Source: DASRCB01 sp035653295
GTDB lineage: Bacteria; Acidobacteriota; Terriglobia; Bryobacterales; Bryobacteraceae
Direction: 5' to 3'
Assembly: GCA_035653295.1 (NCBI GenBank)
Contig: DASRCB010000159.1
Span: 1-28,112, forward strand
DNA: 28,112 bases
Shown: positions 17,492 to 25,012 of the stretch, one piece after another
How positions within the stretch are numbered: position 1 is the first letter of the stretch
Layout: each line of letters starts with the position of its first letter
The notes under the pieces: generated by a model
The model's database searches: none
What the model was told of the DNA's origin: nothing
What the model saw: the letters and a program-made list of their open reading frames with translations, nothing else
Position numbers and translations under genes: made by a program

Positions 17492-18844
17492 ATGGAAGCT
17501 CGTATGCAAGCGGCTTCAACCGGCTCCCGGCGCGACGAGATCCACGCCATGCTGCGCATCGCCGCTCCGCTTGCTCTCGCCGAGCTGGGCTGGATGTCCA
17601 TGGGCGTGGTGGACATTATGATGGTCGGCCGTCTCCCGGACAGCGCGGTCGCGATCGGGGCCACCAGCGTCGGCAGCGCCCTCTTCTATCCCTTCGCCAT
17701 TTTCGGCCTGGCAATGATGGCCGGCATGGATACGCTTGTCTCGCACGCTTTCGGACGCTGCGACATGGAGGATGGCCGGCGTTCGCTCGTATCCGCGCTC
17801 GCTCTCGCGCTGCTCGCGTCGCCTCTGCTGATTGCGCTGATTTTCGCGTGCATGCCCCTGCTCGGTATGCTCGGTGTCGCCGGCGACGTACGCGTGCAGG
17901 CCATCGCGTTCGTTCGCGTCCTGCTCTGGAGCCTGCCGCTGCTGCTCATCTACACCGTATTCCGCCGCTACCTCCAGGGCCTGCATTATGTGCGGCCGGT
18001 CACCTTCGCGCTCGTCAGTTCGAACCTCGTGAACGCACTCGGCAACTGGCTTCTGATTTATGGCCACTGGGGCGCGCCGGCCATGGGAATTCGTGGCTCG
18101 GCGCTCTCTACGTTCTTCGCGCGCGTCTATCTTGCCGGCGTGCTGCTGTACGCCGTGCTGCGGCGCGATCCACATGCGTTCCGCAGCGTCCGCGCCAGCG
18201 TCCAACACCTCAGGCGGCTGCTGAAGCTCGGTGTCCCGGCCGCAACTACGACGGTGCTCGAGGTTGGAGTCTTCCACACCGTGACCGCTCTGGCCGGGAC
18301 TCTGAACGCGGTCAGCCTGGCTGCTCATACCATCGCCCTGAACATGGCCGCGGTCAGCTTTATGATTCCTTTGGGCATTAGTTCCGCGGCGGCCGTGTCG
18401 GTCGGCAGAGCACGAGGCGCCGGCGAGCCACGACTCGCCGCGCGCGCGGGCTGGATCGCCATGGGCATCGGAGTTGCCTGGGAAGTCTGCGCCGCGCTGT
18501 GCTTCATCCTCTTCCCGCGCCCGCTCGCGCACCTGTATACCGCCGACGCACGCATTGTCGAGTTCGCGGTGGTGCTGTTCGCCATCGCCGCCGTCTTCCA
18601 GGTTTTCGACGGATTGCAGACTGTGGCCACCGGCGCGCTGCGCGGCCTCGGCGACACCCACACGGCGATGCTGTTCAACCTGGTTTGCTATTGGGCCATC
18701 GGGCTGCCGCTGGGCTGCTGGCTGTGCTACCGCCTGCACTGGGGCATCGTCGGCCTGTGGGACGGCCTTTGCCTGGCGCTGATCCTCATCGCCGCGGGCC
18801 TGGTGGTGGCCTGGAAACGCAAATCAGCGATGGTTATTTCGTGA
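17492..18844 (+). CDS. MATE family efflux transporter
   Basis: A 450-residue, 12-segment membrane protein of the multidrug and toxic compound extrusion family, normal in length. Visible features: LRIAAPLALAELGWMSMGVVDIMMVGRLPDSAVAIGA at the first two helices (the typical P-L-x-x-x-x-x-x-x-x-x-x-D-x-x-x-V-G motif), SHAFGRCD, FRRYLQGLHYVRPV, NLVNALGNWLLIYG, and in the second half ALNMAAVSFMIPLGISSAAAVSVGRARGAG and QTVATGALRGLGDTHTAM. These are the two pseudo-symmetric MatE halves. It probably exports cationic drugs or metabolites in exchange for Na+ or H+; the substrate is not readable. The ATG at 17492 has GGAGG 13 nt upstream; an in-frame TTG at 17483 has better spacing and is possible. The open frame reaches back to 17108, but that part is antisense to the PspC gene. 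The 3' end overlaps the convergent antiporter by 11 bp. Confidence 0.92.
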   Translation: MEARMQAASTGSRRDEIHAMLRIAAPLALAELGWMSMGVVDIMMVGRLPDSAVAIGATSVGSALFYPFAIFGLAMMAGMDTLVSHAFGRCDMEDGRRSLVSALALALLASPLLIALIFACMPLLGMLGVAGDVRVQAIAFVRVLLWSLPLLLIYTVFRRYLQGLHYVRPVTFALVSSNLVNALGNWLLIYGHWGAPAMGIRGSALSTFFARVYLAGVLLYAVLRRDPHAFRSVRASVQHLRRLLKLGVPAATTTVLEVGVFHTVTALAGTLNAVSLAAHTIALNMAAVSFMIPLGISSAAAVSVGRARGAGEPRLAARAGWIAMGIGVAWEVCAALCFILFPRPLAHLYTADARIVEFAVVLFAIAAVFQVFDGLQTVATGALRGLGDTHTAMLFNLVCYWAIGLPLGCWLCYRLHWGIVGLWDGLCLALILIAAGLVVAWKRKSAMVIS

Positions 18845-19967
18845 AGCGCGCCGCGAGCGGACCACTCACGGCAAGCAGCAGGACATAGGCCGCCGAAACC
18901 GGGGCGAGCCCCGGCTCGAGCGCCGCGCCAAGACCCGAGATCACGATCGAAAACTCGCCGCGCGGAATCAGCTCCACACCCGCGCGAACCCCGCCCCGCC
19001 CGTCGATGCCCGCGCGCTTCGCGGCCCACCAGCCCGTCCCGATCTTGGATGCTGCCGTGACCAGCGCCAGCACCAGGGCAACGGGCAGGACGGAAACCAG
19101 GCTGGCGGGGTCGATTTCCAAGCCAAAAAAGAAGAAAAACGTGGCGGCGAACAGATCGCGCAGCGGCGCCAGCAGGCGATGCGATTGTCGCGCCAGCGGA
19201 CCGGAGACAGCGATGCCCACCAGGAAGGCGGCAATGGCGGCGGAGACGCCTATGCGCTCGGCCACGCCGGCGGCGAGCAGCACCGCGCCCAGCGTGGTCA
19301 ACAGAATTACTTCGTCCGACTCGCTGCCGGCTGCATCGCTGATCCGGTGTCCGTAGCGAACGGCGATGAACAGCGCGGCTGCGATAGCCACGATCGCCAC
19401 GGCGGCCGAGATCGCAATGTTCGCCGGCGTGCCGCCGCTGAGCAGAACATCGACGATGGGCAGATAAATCGCCATGGCGACGTCCTCGAGAACGAGGACG
19501 GACAGCACCGTGGCTGTTTCCGGATTTCCGGCGCGCCCCAGCTCCGCGAGAACCTTTGCGATGATCCCCGAAGAAGAAACCCAGGTAACGCCGCCGAGCA
19601 AAACGGCGGCCAGCGGCTTCCAGCCGAGAAGCAGCCCGGCGACGAACCCCGGCGGAAAATTGAGCACGAGGTCCACGGCGCCCGCCGGCAGCGCGCGTCC
19701 GAGATGCCGGCTCAGCTCATCGCCGGTGTATTCGATACCCAGCATGAACAGCAGCAGCAGCAGACCGATCTGCGCGCCGATGCGTACAAAATCCTGACTG
19801 AAACTCACGGGCGCCAGCCCGCCCCTGCCGAACGCCAGACCGGCCAGCAGATAGAGCGGGATGGCTGAGAATCCGAGCTTCGTCGCCACGCGCGCGAGTA
19901 CCGCGAGCCCGACGATCACGACGCCAAGCTCGAGAAACTCCGGCGAAGTTGAGGCGGCGCCGGTCAT
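18834..19967 (-). CDS. CPA2-type cation/proton antiporter (Kef-like membrane domain only)
   Basis: A 377-residue membrane protein of the monovalent cation:proton antiporter-2 family. Motifs: GFSAIPLYLLAGLAFGRGGL, IGLLLLLFMLGIEYT, LLGGVTWVSSSGIIAKVLAELG (unwound helix with the SSS motif), VLEDVAMAIYLPIVD holding the conserved Asp, AFLVGIAVSGP and FFFFFGLEIDP. It stops after the membrane domain, with no C-terminal RCK/TrkA regulatory domain, so it resembles KhtU-like or Na+/H+ antiporters more than full KefB/KefC. It exchanges K+ or Na+ for H+; which ion is uncertain. The start is the ATG at 19967, which shares ATGA with the anmK stop; the longer frame to 20054 lies inside anmK. Translational coupling to anmK is likely. 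Confidence 0.9.
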   Translation of the reverse strand: MTGAASTSPEFLELGVVIVGLAVLARVATKLGFSAIPLYLLAGLAFGRGGLAPVSFSQDFVRIGAQIGLLLLLFMLGIEYTGDELSRHLGRALPAGAVDLVLNFPPGFVAGLLLGWKPLAAVLLGGVTWVSSSGIIAKVLAELGRAGNPETATVLSVLVLEDVAMAIYLPIVDVLLSGGTPANIAISAAVAIVAIAAALFIAVRYGHRISDAAGSESDEVILLTTLGAVLLAAGVAERIGVSAAIAAFLVGIAVSGPLARQSHRLLAPLRDLFAATFFFFFGLEIDPASLVSVLPVALVLALVTAASKIGTGWWAAKRAGIDGRGGVRAGVELIPRGEFSIVISGLGAALEPGLAPVSAAYVLLLAVSGPLAARFTK

Positions 19968-21010
19968 GGTGGTGAGGGCCGGCTCATCTTGCCCAGAATC
20001 GCCGGATGCGCCGCGCCGGTTGCGGACGGGATGTTGCCCGGCCGGCGATGCCATGTCTCGTATGCGAGCAGCGCGAACAGAATCGCTTCTTTCGCATCGA
20101 TATCGACGCCCAGCTCGGCCGAACGGCGAAGTCGCGGGCGGATGCTTGCCTGAAGACGCTCCATCATATACGTGTTGTGGGCGCCCCCGCCGGAAACGAT
20201 TACCTCCTGCGTGGCTGGAAACGCCGCCACCGCCGCGGCAATCGTGCGCACGGTCAGCTCGGTCGCGGTGGCCACATCGATGCCAGTGCGTTCTATAAAC
20301 GCAGCGCCGTACTGTTCACGTCCGGCCGTCTTCGGCGGTGGCTGCTGGTAGTAAGAATCGCGCAGTATCTCTTCGAGCAGCCATTCGTTCACCCGGCCCG
20401 CGCGCGCCTGTGCGCCATCGCGGTCGAACGGCGGCGTCAGGGCATCGATAATCATGTTCCCCGGTCCGGTGTCGAATGCGACCACATCCTCCGGCCGCGC
20501 CCCCGCCGGAATGACGGTGATATTCGCGATGCCGCCGATGTTCAGCGCAATGCGATGAATGCTGTCATGCCGGAACAGGCGGTAATCGAGAAATGGAACC
20601 AGCGGCGCGCCGCGCCCGCCCGCCGCCATATCGGCCACGCGAAAATCGGAGACCACAGGCCGGCCGGTCATCTCGGCAATCACCGCCCCTTCCCCGATCT
20701 GCAGCGTACACAGCGGATCCGACCCGTGGTGATAGATGGTCTGGCCGTGCGAGCCGATCAGCTCGATCGACTCGACTGGAAACGCCTCGACGAGCGCACT
20801 CGCAAAGTGCCGACCGACCAGGAAATTCATCTCCGCGATATCGGCGGTATGCGTCGGAGCATTGGAGATGCCGAGAATGCGCGCGCGCATTTCCGGCGGC
20901 CATGTCGCCGTCGCCGCTTTCACCAGATGCAGGTCCGTGTCGGTGATATCCACCACGGCCACGTCGATCCCATCCACGGAAGTGCCGCTGATCAGCCCGG
21001 CCACCCTCAC
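19964..21010 (-). CDS. anmK: Anhydro-N-acetylmuramic acid kinase
   Basis: A 348-residue enzyme of peptidoglycan recycling. In the known family it opens the 1,6-anhydro ring of anhydroMurNAc and phosphorylates it with ATP, giving MurNAc-6-phosphate in the cytoplasm. Signatures: LISGTSVDGIDVAVVD near the N-terminus (ATP and sugar binding), IGSHGQTIYH at 85-94, DFRVADMAAGGRGAPLVP at 122-139, and AFDTGPGNMIIDAL with the catalytic Asp180 (equivalent to the Asp of the FDTGPGN motif in characterised enzymes), then VSGGGAHN at 272-279. The start is GTG 21010, whose GTGA overlaps the mutS stop; AGGAG lies about 10 nt upstream within mutS. The much longer frame to 21460 is antisense noise inside mutS. 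The murQ and other recycling genes are not seen here. The downstream antiporter start overlaps this stop. Confidence 0.95.
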   Translation of the reverse strand: MRVAGLISGTSVDGIDVAVVDITDTDLHLVKAATATWPPEMRARILGISNAPTHTADIAEMNFLVGRHFASALVEAFPVESIELIGSHGQTIYHHGSDPLCTLQIGEGAVIAEMTGRPVVSDFRVADMAAGGRGAPLVPFLDYRLFRHDSIHRIALNIGGIANITVIPAGARPEDVVAFDTGPGNMIIDALTPPFDRDGAQARAGRVNEWLLEEILRDSYYQQPPPKTAGREQYGAAFIERTGIDVATATELTVRTIAAAVAAFPATQEVIVSGGGAHNTYMMERLQASIRPRLRRSAELGVDIDAKEAILFALLAYETWHRRPGNIPSATGAAHPAILGKMSRPSPP

Positions 21011-23580
21011 GAGCGCTTCAGCTCCTGTTGCAGCTCGTGCAGCAGTTGGAGCGCTTCGATGGGCCGCAGCTCGTCCACATTCACTTTGCGAATGCGCTCG
21101 GCGATGTGATAGCCGACCGGTTCGAACATCTGGATCTGCATCGGCGCGCTCGGCCGTGGGCTCAGTTCTTCGGTCACCGCGTGCTCCGATCGCTCGTGGA
21201 GCGAAAGAATCTCGCGGGCACGGTCGATGACGCCGGCGGGCAGTCCGGCGAGCCGCGCCACCTCGATACCGTAGCTGCGATCGGCGCGCCCCGGCTCTAC
21301 CTTCCGCAGGAAGATCACCTGAGCGCCCGCTTCTTTTACCGAAACGTGCAGGTTGCGAATGCCCGCCAGCTGATCGGCCAGTTCCGTCAGCTCGTGGTAA
21401 TGCGTGGCGAAAAGAGTCTTGGCGCGAATGCGGCCATGGATGTGCTCGATCACCGCCCACGCCAGCGCCAGACCATCGTAGGTGGCCGTGCCCCGCCCGA
21501 TCTCGTCCAGCACCACCAGGCTGTTCGCCGTGGCGGTGTTGAGGATGACCGCCGTTTCGGTCATCTCTACCATGAATGTGGATCGGCCGCGCGCGAGATT
21601 GTCCGCCGCCCCGATACGCGTGAAGACCCGATCGATGATGGGCAGCATCGCGCTCTCGGCGGGCACGAACGACCCGAGCTGAGCCAGGATCGCTATAAGC
21701 GCGGTCTGCCGCAGATAGGTCGATTTCCCGCCCATATTCGGGCCGGTGATGACGGCGATGAACTCGCTCTCCGACTTCAGGTAAAGGTCGTTGGGAATGA
21801 ACCGCAGGCCTTCGCGGACGCTCAGCTTCTCGATCGCGGGGTGGCGTCCCGCGACAATGCGCATCTCGCCCGAATCGGAAAAGCGCGGCCTCGCGTACCG
21901 GTTCTGCGCGGCAACATGAGCCAGCGCGCAGGTGACGTCGATCTCGGCGACAGCGGCCGCGGTACGGCGAATGCGCGGGGCCAGCGATGCGGCGAAAGCG
22001 CGCAGCTCGCCGAAGATCTCGCGCTCGAGGGCCAGCATCTTTTCTTCGGCTTCGAGGATCTTCTGTTCCAGCACCTTCAGCTCGGGCGTGGTGAATCGCT
22101 CGGCGCCGACCAGCGTCTGTTTGCGTTCGTAATCCGGCGGCGCCAGATGAAGATTCGCCTTCGAAATCTCGATGTAATACCCGAAGATGTTGTTGAATCG
22201 AACCTTCAGGGATTGGATACCGGTGCGCTCACGCTCGCGCGCCTCGATCTGAGCGATGTACTGCTTGCTGTTGCGGCTCAGATCGCGCAGTTCGTCCAAT
22301 TCCGTGTTGAAACCGCCGCGAATCGTACCGCCGTCGTTGAGATTCGCCGGCGGCTCCTCGGCGATCGCGCTGAGAATTCGATCGCGCAGCTCGGGAATGT
22401 CATCGAGCTCGTTATGAATACTTCGCAGACGCTGCGATTTCAGCTCGGCTGTGAATCGTTTCAGCGAAGGAAACACCGCCAGAGACCGGCCCAGCGCCAG
22501 CATCTCCCGAGGTCCGGCGGTGCCCAGAGTAAGCTTCGCCGTGAGGCGCTCCAGGTCGAGAATGGCGCCCAGCACTTTGCGGATCTCCGCTCGCGCGATG
22601 GTAGCGGCCAGGATCTCCTCAACCGCATCGAGCCGCTGCTCGATTTCATCGCGCCGCACCGAAGGCCGCAGCACCCGCTGCCGCAGCAGGCGGCCGCCCA
22701 TGCCGGTGCAGGTCTCGTCCAGAACGTGGATCAGCGTGGCCTCGTAGCTCTCGCCGGCGAACAGCGGCTCCAGCAGTTCGAGGTTACGCACGGTGGAGGC
22801 GTCCAGCACCATGGCGTCCCCGCGGTCGTACCAGGCGGGAAGATCCAGATGATCGAGCGCGGATTTCTGGGTATCGCGCAGATAGTGCACGATCGCGCCC
22901 GCGGCGCTGATCGCCAGCGGCCTGTTATCCAACCCGCAGCCATCAAGCGTCAGCAGCCGGAAGTGGTCGCGCAAAGTGCGTTCCGCGTAGTCGAAACTGA
23001 AGACCCAGTCATCGAGCGTGGTGCGAAAGGCGGGAAGGCCGTTCAGCGCTTCGGGCGCGAGCACCTCGCGCACGCTGAGATTCTCCAGCAGCGCGTTTAC
23101 CTCGCCGTCGTCGATCTCCGTGGCGCGGAACTCGCCGGTCGAGACATCGACGTGCGCCACGCCGGCGCGCGCTCCGTTGCGGAAAACGGCCGCCAGATAA
23201 CTGTTCTCGTGCGAGCGCAGCAGCGCCGACTGCGTGGTGGTGCCCGGCGTGACTACCCGCGTCAGCTCGCGCCGCACCAGTTTCTTTCCCGGACCGGGCT
23301 GCTCCATCTGGTCGCAGATGGCTACGCGATATCCGCGCTGGATAAGGCGCGCGATGTAGCCCTCGGCGGAATGATAGGGCACGCCGCACATGGGGATCGC
23401 CTGGCCCTTTTCCTTGTTGCGGGACGTCAGCGTGATCTCCAGCTCGCGCGCGGCCGTCACGGCGTCGTCGTAGAACAGCTCGTAGAAGTCGCCCAGGCGG
23501 AACATCAGCAGCGCCTGCGGAACCTGCTGTTTGATGGCGTGATATTGCCGCATCAGCGGCGTGGACGGCGCTTCCGACAT
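21007..23580 (-). CDS. mutS: DNA mismatch repair ATPase MutS
   Basis: An 857-residue protein, typical of MutS1. In order: mismatch-binding domain I with the Phe-x-Glu motif (GDFYELFYDDA, Phe32 and Glu34), a domain II connector, core and lever domains (about 270-560), clamp, and the C-terminal ATPase. The ATPase shows Walker A ITGPNMGGKSTYLRQ (about 612-626), NLARGRSTFMVEM (signature region), Walker B SLVVLDEIGRGT with Asp692 and Glu693, and FATHYHEL. It recognises mispairs and small loops and recruits MutL; mutL is not in this window. A tail of about 60 residues after the ATPase ends in LRPIEALQLLHELQQELKRS, similar to the tetramerisation tail. It starts 45 bp after the unknown 340-residue gene and its TGA overlaps the anmK GTG by 4 bases. 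A GATAAT 11 nt before the start could be an internal promoter. Confidence 0.98.
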   Translation of the reverse strand: MSEAPSTPLMRQYHAIKQQVPQALLMFRLGDFYELFYDDAVTAARELEITLTSRNKEKGQAIPMCGVPYHSAEGYIARLIQRGYRVAICDQMEQPGPGKKLVRRELTRVVTPGTTTQSALLRSHENSYLAAVFRNGARAGVAHVDVSTGEFRATEIDDGEVNALLENLSVREVLAPEALNGLPAFRTTLDDWVFSFDYAERTLRDHFRLLTLDGCGLDNRPLAISAAGAIVHYLRDTQKSALDHLDLPAWYDRGDAMVLDASTVRNLELLEPLFAGESYEATLIHVLDETCTGMGGRLLRQRVLRPSVRRDEIEQRLDAVEEILAATIARAEIRKVLGAILDLERLTAKLTLGTAGPREMLALGRSLAVFPSLKRFTAELKSQRLRSIHNELDDIPELRDRILSAIAEEPPANLNDGGTIRGGFNTELDELRDLSRNSKQYIAQIEARERERTGIQSLKVRFNNIFGYYIEISKANLHLAPPDYERKQTLVGAERFTTPELKVLEQKILEAEEKMLALEREIFGELRAFAASLAPRIRRTAAAVAEIDVTCALAHVAAQNRYARPRFSDSGEMRIVAGRHPAIEKLSVREGLRFIPNDLYLKSESEFIAVITGPNMGGKSTYLRQTALIAILAQLGSFVPAESAMLPIIDRVFTRIGAADNLARGRSTFMVEMTETAVILNTATANSLVVLDEIGRGTATYDGLALAWAVIEHIHGRIRAKTLFATHYHELTELADQLAGIRNLHVSVKEAGAQVIFLRKVEPGRADRSYGIEVARLAGLPAGVIDRAREILSLHERSEHAVTEELSPRPSAPMQIQMFEPVGYHIAERIRKVNVDELRPIEALQLLHELQQELKRS

Positions 23581-23625
23581 CGGGAACTCTTATTATCGGG
23601 CAGCGCCTGCCAGGCGGCGACTGCG

Positions 23626-24648
23626 CTATTGATACAGGAACTGCGGATCGGTCAAATACCCCTGCTGGCCGTGCAGCGTCACCTGCACGTACTTCTTGAC
23701 CGGCCACGTGTCATGACCCTGGTTCCTGAACTCTTTACGATCGTAAAAGCTCTTCGTGTCGAAGTCGCGGCTGAACGCCGACGCCTCCACCTGCTTCCAG
23801 TCGCGCACTTTCAGGTGCTTCAATTCCCCGGCTGATTTGGCTGTCCCGCCGCCGGAGACGTTATCGTAACCGCCCTCGTCGGACACCCATCTCCGCCGCT
23901 TGTATCGATATTGAAGATACGTCTTGATAAAGTTGCCATCCGCATTGGCCGGATTGAGCAGGTACTTCATCACGATCTGCGGCGTGCGATAGCGCTCTGA
24001 AAACAGCGATGGCTCGGCGGGTATCTCCTGGCCGGTGGCGAGGGACTTCGGAAAGCAGTCCGCCACCCAGGACCAGCACGTGTAGTTTGCGCTTGCGCCC
24101 TGCTTCTTGGTATCCGTTTTGAAGTCGGGGACGATCACCGTCTTCTTGTTCTGATTCATGACGTCGAAGATCTGCTTGTACAACACGGTGGGATGCAGGT
24201 TCAGGTTGATCTGCAACCGCCGCGCGCATACCGCCAGCCACTGGAAGGTGTGGCTGTGCTCGCCGTGCTTGAGGTCCATCTGATCCTTGAACAGCACGCC
24301 CGCGCGCGTCCACTTTTCATACTGCGCTCCGCTGATACCGCCGGTGAGGACGACATTCTCCCGGGTGTCATACTGCCATCCGTAACCCTCCGCCACCTCG
24401 CGGATAGAGTGAGTAAACATATTGCGCATGACGCCGTTGTAGCGGTTGAAAAACCGGCAGTACGCCGCCCACAGGTCCTGAGAGATGTCCTCCAGCGCGG
24501 CCTCGAACATATTCGCATCGGCCCTCGTGAAAAACCAGGCAATTCTCGCGTAATCCTCGAGGGCGTTCGCCGGCAGCTTGCCTTTCTGGATCTTGAACAG
24601 CAGCTGCGCCTGCTGCAGCGCATCCTGCTCGCTTTGCAGTTCCGGCAT
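23626..24648 (-). CDS. Protein of unknown function upstream of mutS
   Basis: A 340-residue protein. The start is the ATG at 24648, with AAGGAG on the same strand (24657-24662) 8 nt upstream; the 6-residue longer GTG form would include that site. I do not recognise it securely. There is no signal peptide or membrane helix; it is rich in aromatic residues (Trp, Tyr, Phe) and Lys, unlike its Ala/Gly/Arg-rich neighbours. Notable patches: YARIAWFFTRADANMFEAALEDI, FTHSIREVAEGYGW, GGISGAQYEKWTRAG, DLKHGEHSHTFQWLAV, TVIVPDFKTDT, TCWSWVADCFP and LNPANADGNFIKTYLQYRYKRRRW. The H-G-E-x-x-H-x-x-Q-W patch reminds me, from memory only, of proteins annotated as LirA/MavJ-family type IV effectors; I give this low weight. 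Neighbours are mutS, anmK and an antiporter 45 bp downstream, which does not reveal its role. A toxin, an enzyme or a structural protein are all open. Confidence 0.8.
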   Translation of the reverse strand: MPELQSEQDALQQAQLLFKIQKGKLPANALEDYARIAWFFTRADANMFEAALEDISQDLWAAYCRFFNRYNGVMRNMFTHSIREVAEGYGWQYDTRENVVLTGGISGAQYEKWTRAGVLFKDQMDLKHGEHSHTFQWLAVCARRLQINLNLHPTVLYKQIFDVMNQNKKTVIVPDFKTDTKKQGASANYTCWSWVADCFPKSLATGQEIPAEPSLFSERYRTPQIVMKYLLNPANADGNFIKTYLQYRYKRRRWVSDEGGYDNVSGGGTAKSAGELKHLKVRDWKQVEASAFSRDFDTKSFYDRKEFRNQGHDTWPVKKYVQVTLHGQQGYLTDPQFLYQ

Positions 24649-24754
24649 GATAACGTCTCCTTCCACGCGCGGTGGTGTGAGCCGCTGATTCGCGCGTCGG
24701 CCAGAATAACACGATCAGTGTGGACCTGCGCCGCGTGCGGCGACAGGTTTTTGG

Positions 24755-24809
24755 GGGCAGGCCCTCGGCCTGGCGGGCTCCTCAGCCCGCCTCTGGACTT
24801 TGTACATTC
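24755..24809 (+). repeat. Imperfect direct repeat, copy 1
   Basis: Shares in order with copy 2 the blocks GGGGGCA, CTCGGCCTG (CTCGGCCTG in both), CGGGCTC, CCCGCCT and a closing TACAT, with small gaps. The core forms the hairpin at 24774-24793. It resembles a dispersed palindromic intergenic element rather than a gene part. Confidence 0.45.
24774..24793. repeat. Perfect 8-bp stem hairpin
   Basis: GGCGGGCT (24774-24781), loop CCTC, AGCCCGCC (24786-24793). The 7-bp GGCGGGC/GCCCGCC stem also occurs at 2893-2920. No T-run follows, so it is not a standard terminator. Confidence 0.6.
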
Positions 24810-24830
24810 TCCTGAAATGCCGATTGTGGT

Positions 24831-24851
24831 GCGAGCCTTTAGCTTGCACGT
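24831..24851. repeat. 8-bp stem hairpin with one G-T pair
   Basis: GTGCGAGC (24831-24838), loop CTTTA, GCTTGCAC (24844-24851). Seven Watson-Crick pairs plus one wobble. It lies in the same repeat-rich gap and is unlike the other hairpin in sequence. Confidence 0.5.
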
Positions 24852-24949
24852 GGTGGCTCGGCTGTCTATCGCTGTTGCGAACCCGGGGAAGAAGCAGCCG
24901 CCCGAACTGCTCGTCTACCGCGTTTCTCCCTGACCGCGCCGCGCTTATG

Positions 24950-25012
24950 GGGGGCACCCCACTCGGCCTGCGTCGGGCTCTCGACCCGCCTTTCTGATAC
25001 TGTCCAATACAT
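24950..25012 (+). repeat. Imperfect direct repeat, copy 2, reaching the MFS start codon
   Basis: The second copy of the element at 24755-24809, with a decayed stem (CGGG/CCCG instead of the 8-bp stem). Its end supplies the possible -10 element and the ATACAT that includes the first bases of the MFS start codon, so the element may have brought in the promoter. Confidence 0.4.
24998..25003 (+). promoter_or_regulatory. Possible -10 element of the sugar-catabolism operon
   Basis: TACTGT preceded by TGA, ending 7 nt before the ATG at 25011. There is no ribosome-binding site and no clear -35. It suggests a leaderless transcript. Confidence 0.3.

Larger units (their letters stand above)
24649..25010. 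other. 362-bp intergenic region made largely of palindromic elements
   Basis: This gap separates the divergent unknown gene (minus) and the MFS operon (plus), so it must hold promoters for both. It contains the unknown gene's ribosome-binding site (24657-24662), a perfect hairpin at 24774-24793, a second hairpin at 24831-24851, and an imperfect direct repeat (24755-24809 and 24950-25012). The last repeat runs into the MFS start codon. I see no coding sequence in it. Confidence 0.6.

Noticed and set aside
19968..20054. Longer N-terminus of the antiporter
   Set aside because: It lies inside anmK and has no membrane or family features. The ATG at 19967 with an ATGA overlap is a better start.
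21011..21460. Longer N-terminus of AnmK
   Set aside because: It is out-of-frame mutS sequence. The kinase family motif begins 7 residues after the GTG at 21010.
21028..23835. A 935-codon open frame on the plus strand running opposite mutS
   Set aside because: mutS on the minus strand is unmistakable. The antisense frame lacks any recognisable motif, is rich in Arg, Gln and His as expected from reverse reading of GC-rich codons, and continues past mutS into the next gene. It is a codon-bias shadow.
24667..25010. Short CRISPR-like array in the repeat-rich gap
   Set aside because: Only two diverged copies are present, with unequal spacing and no cas genes nearby.
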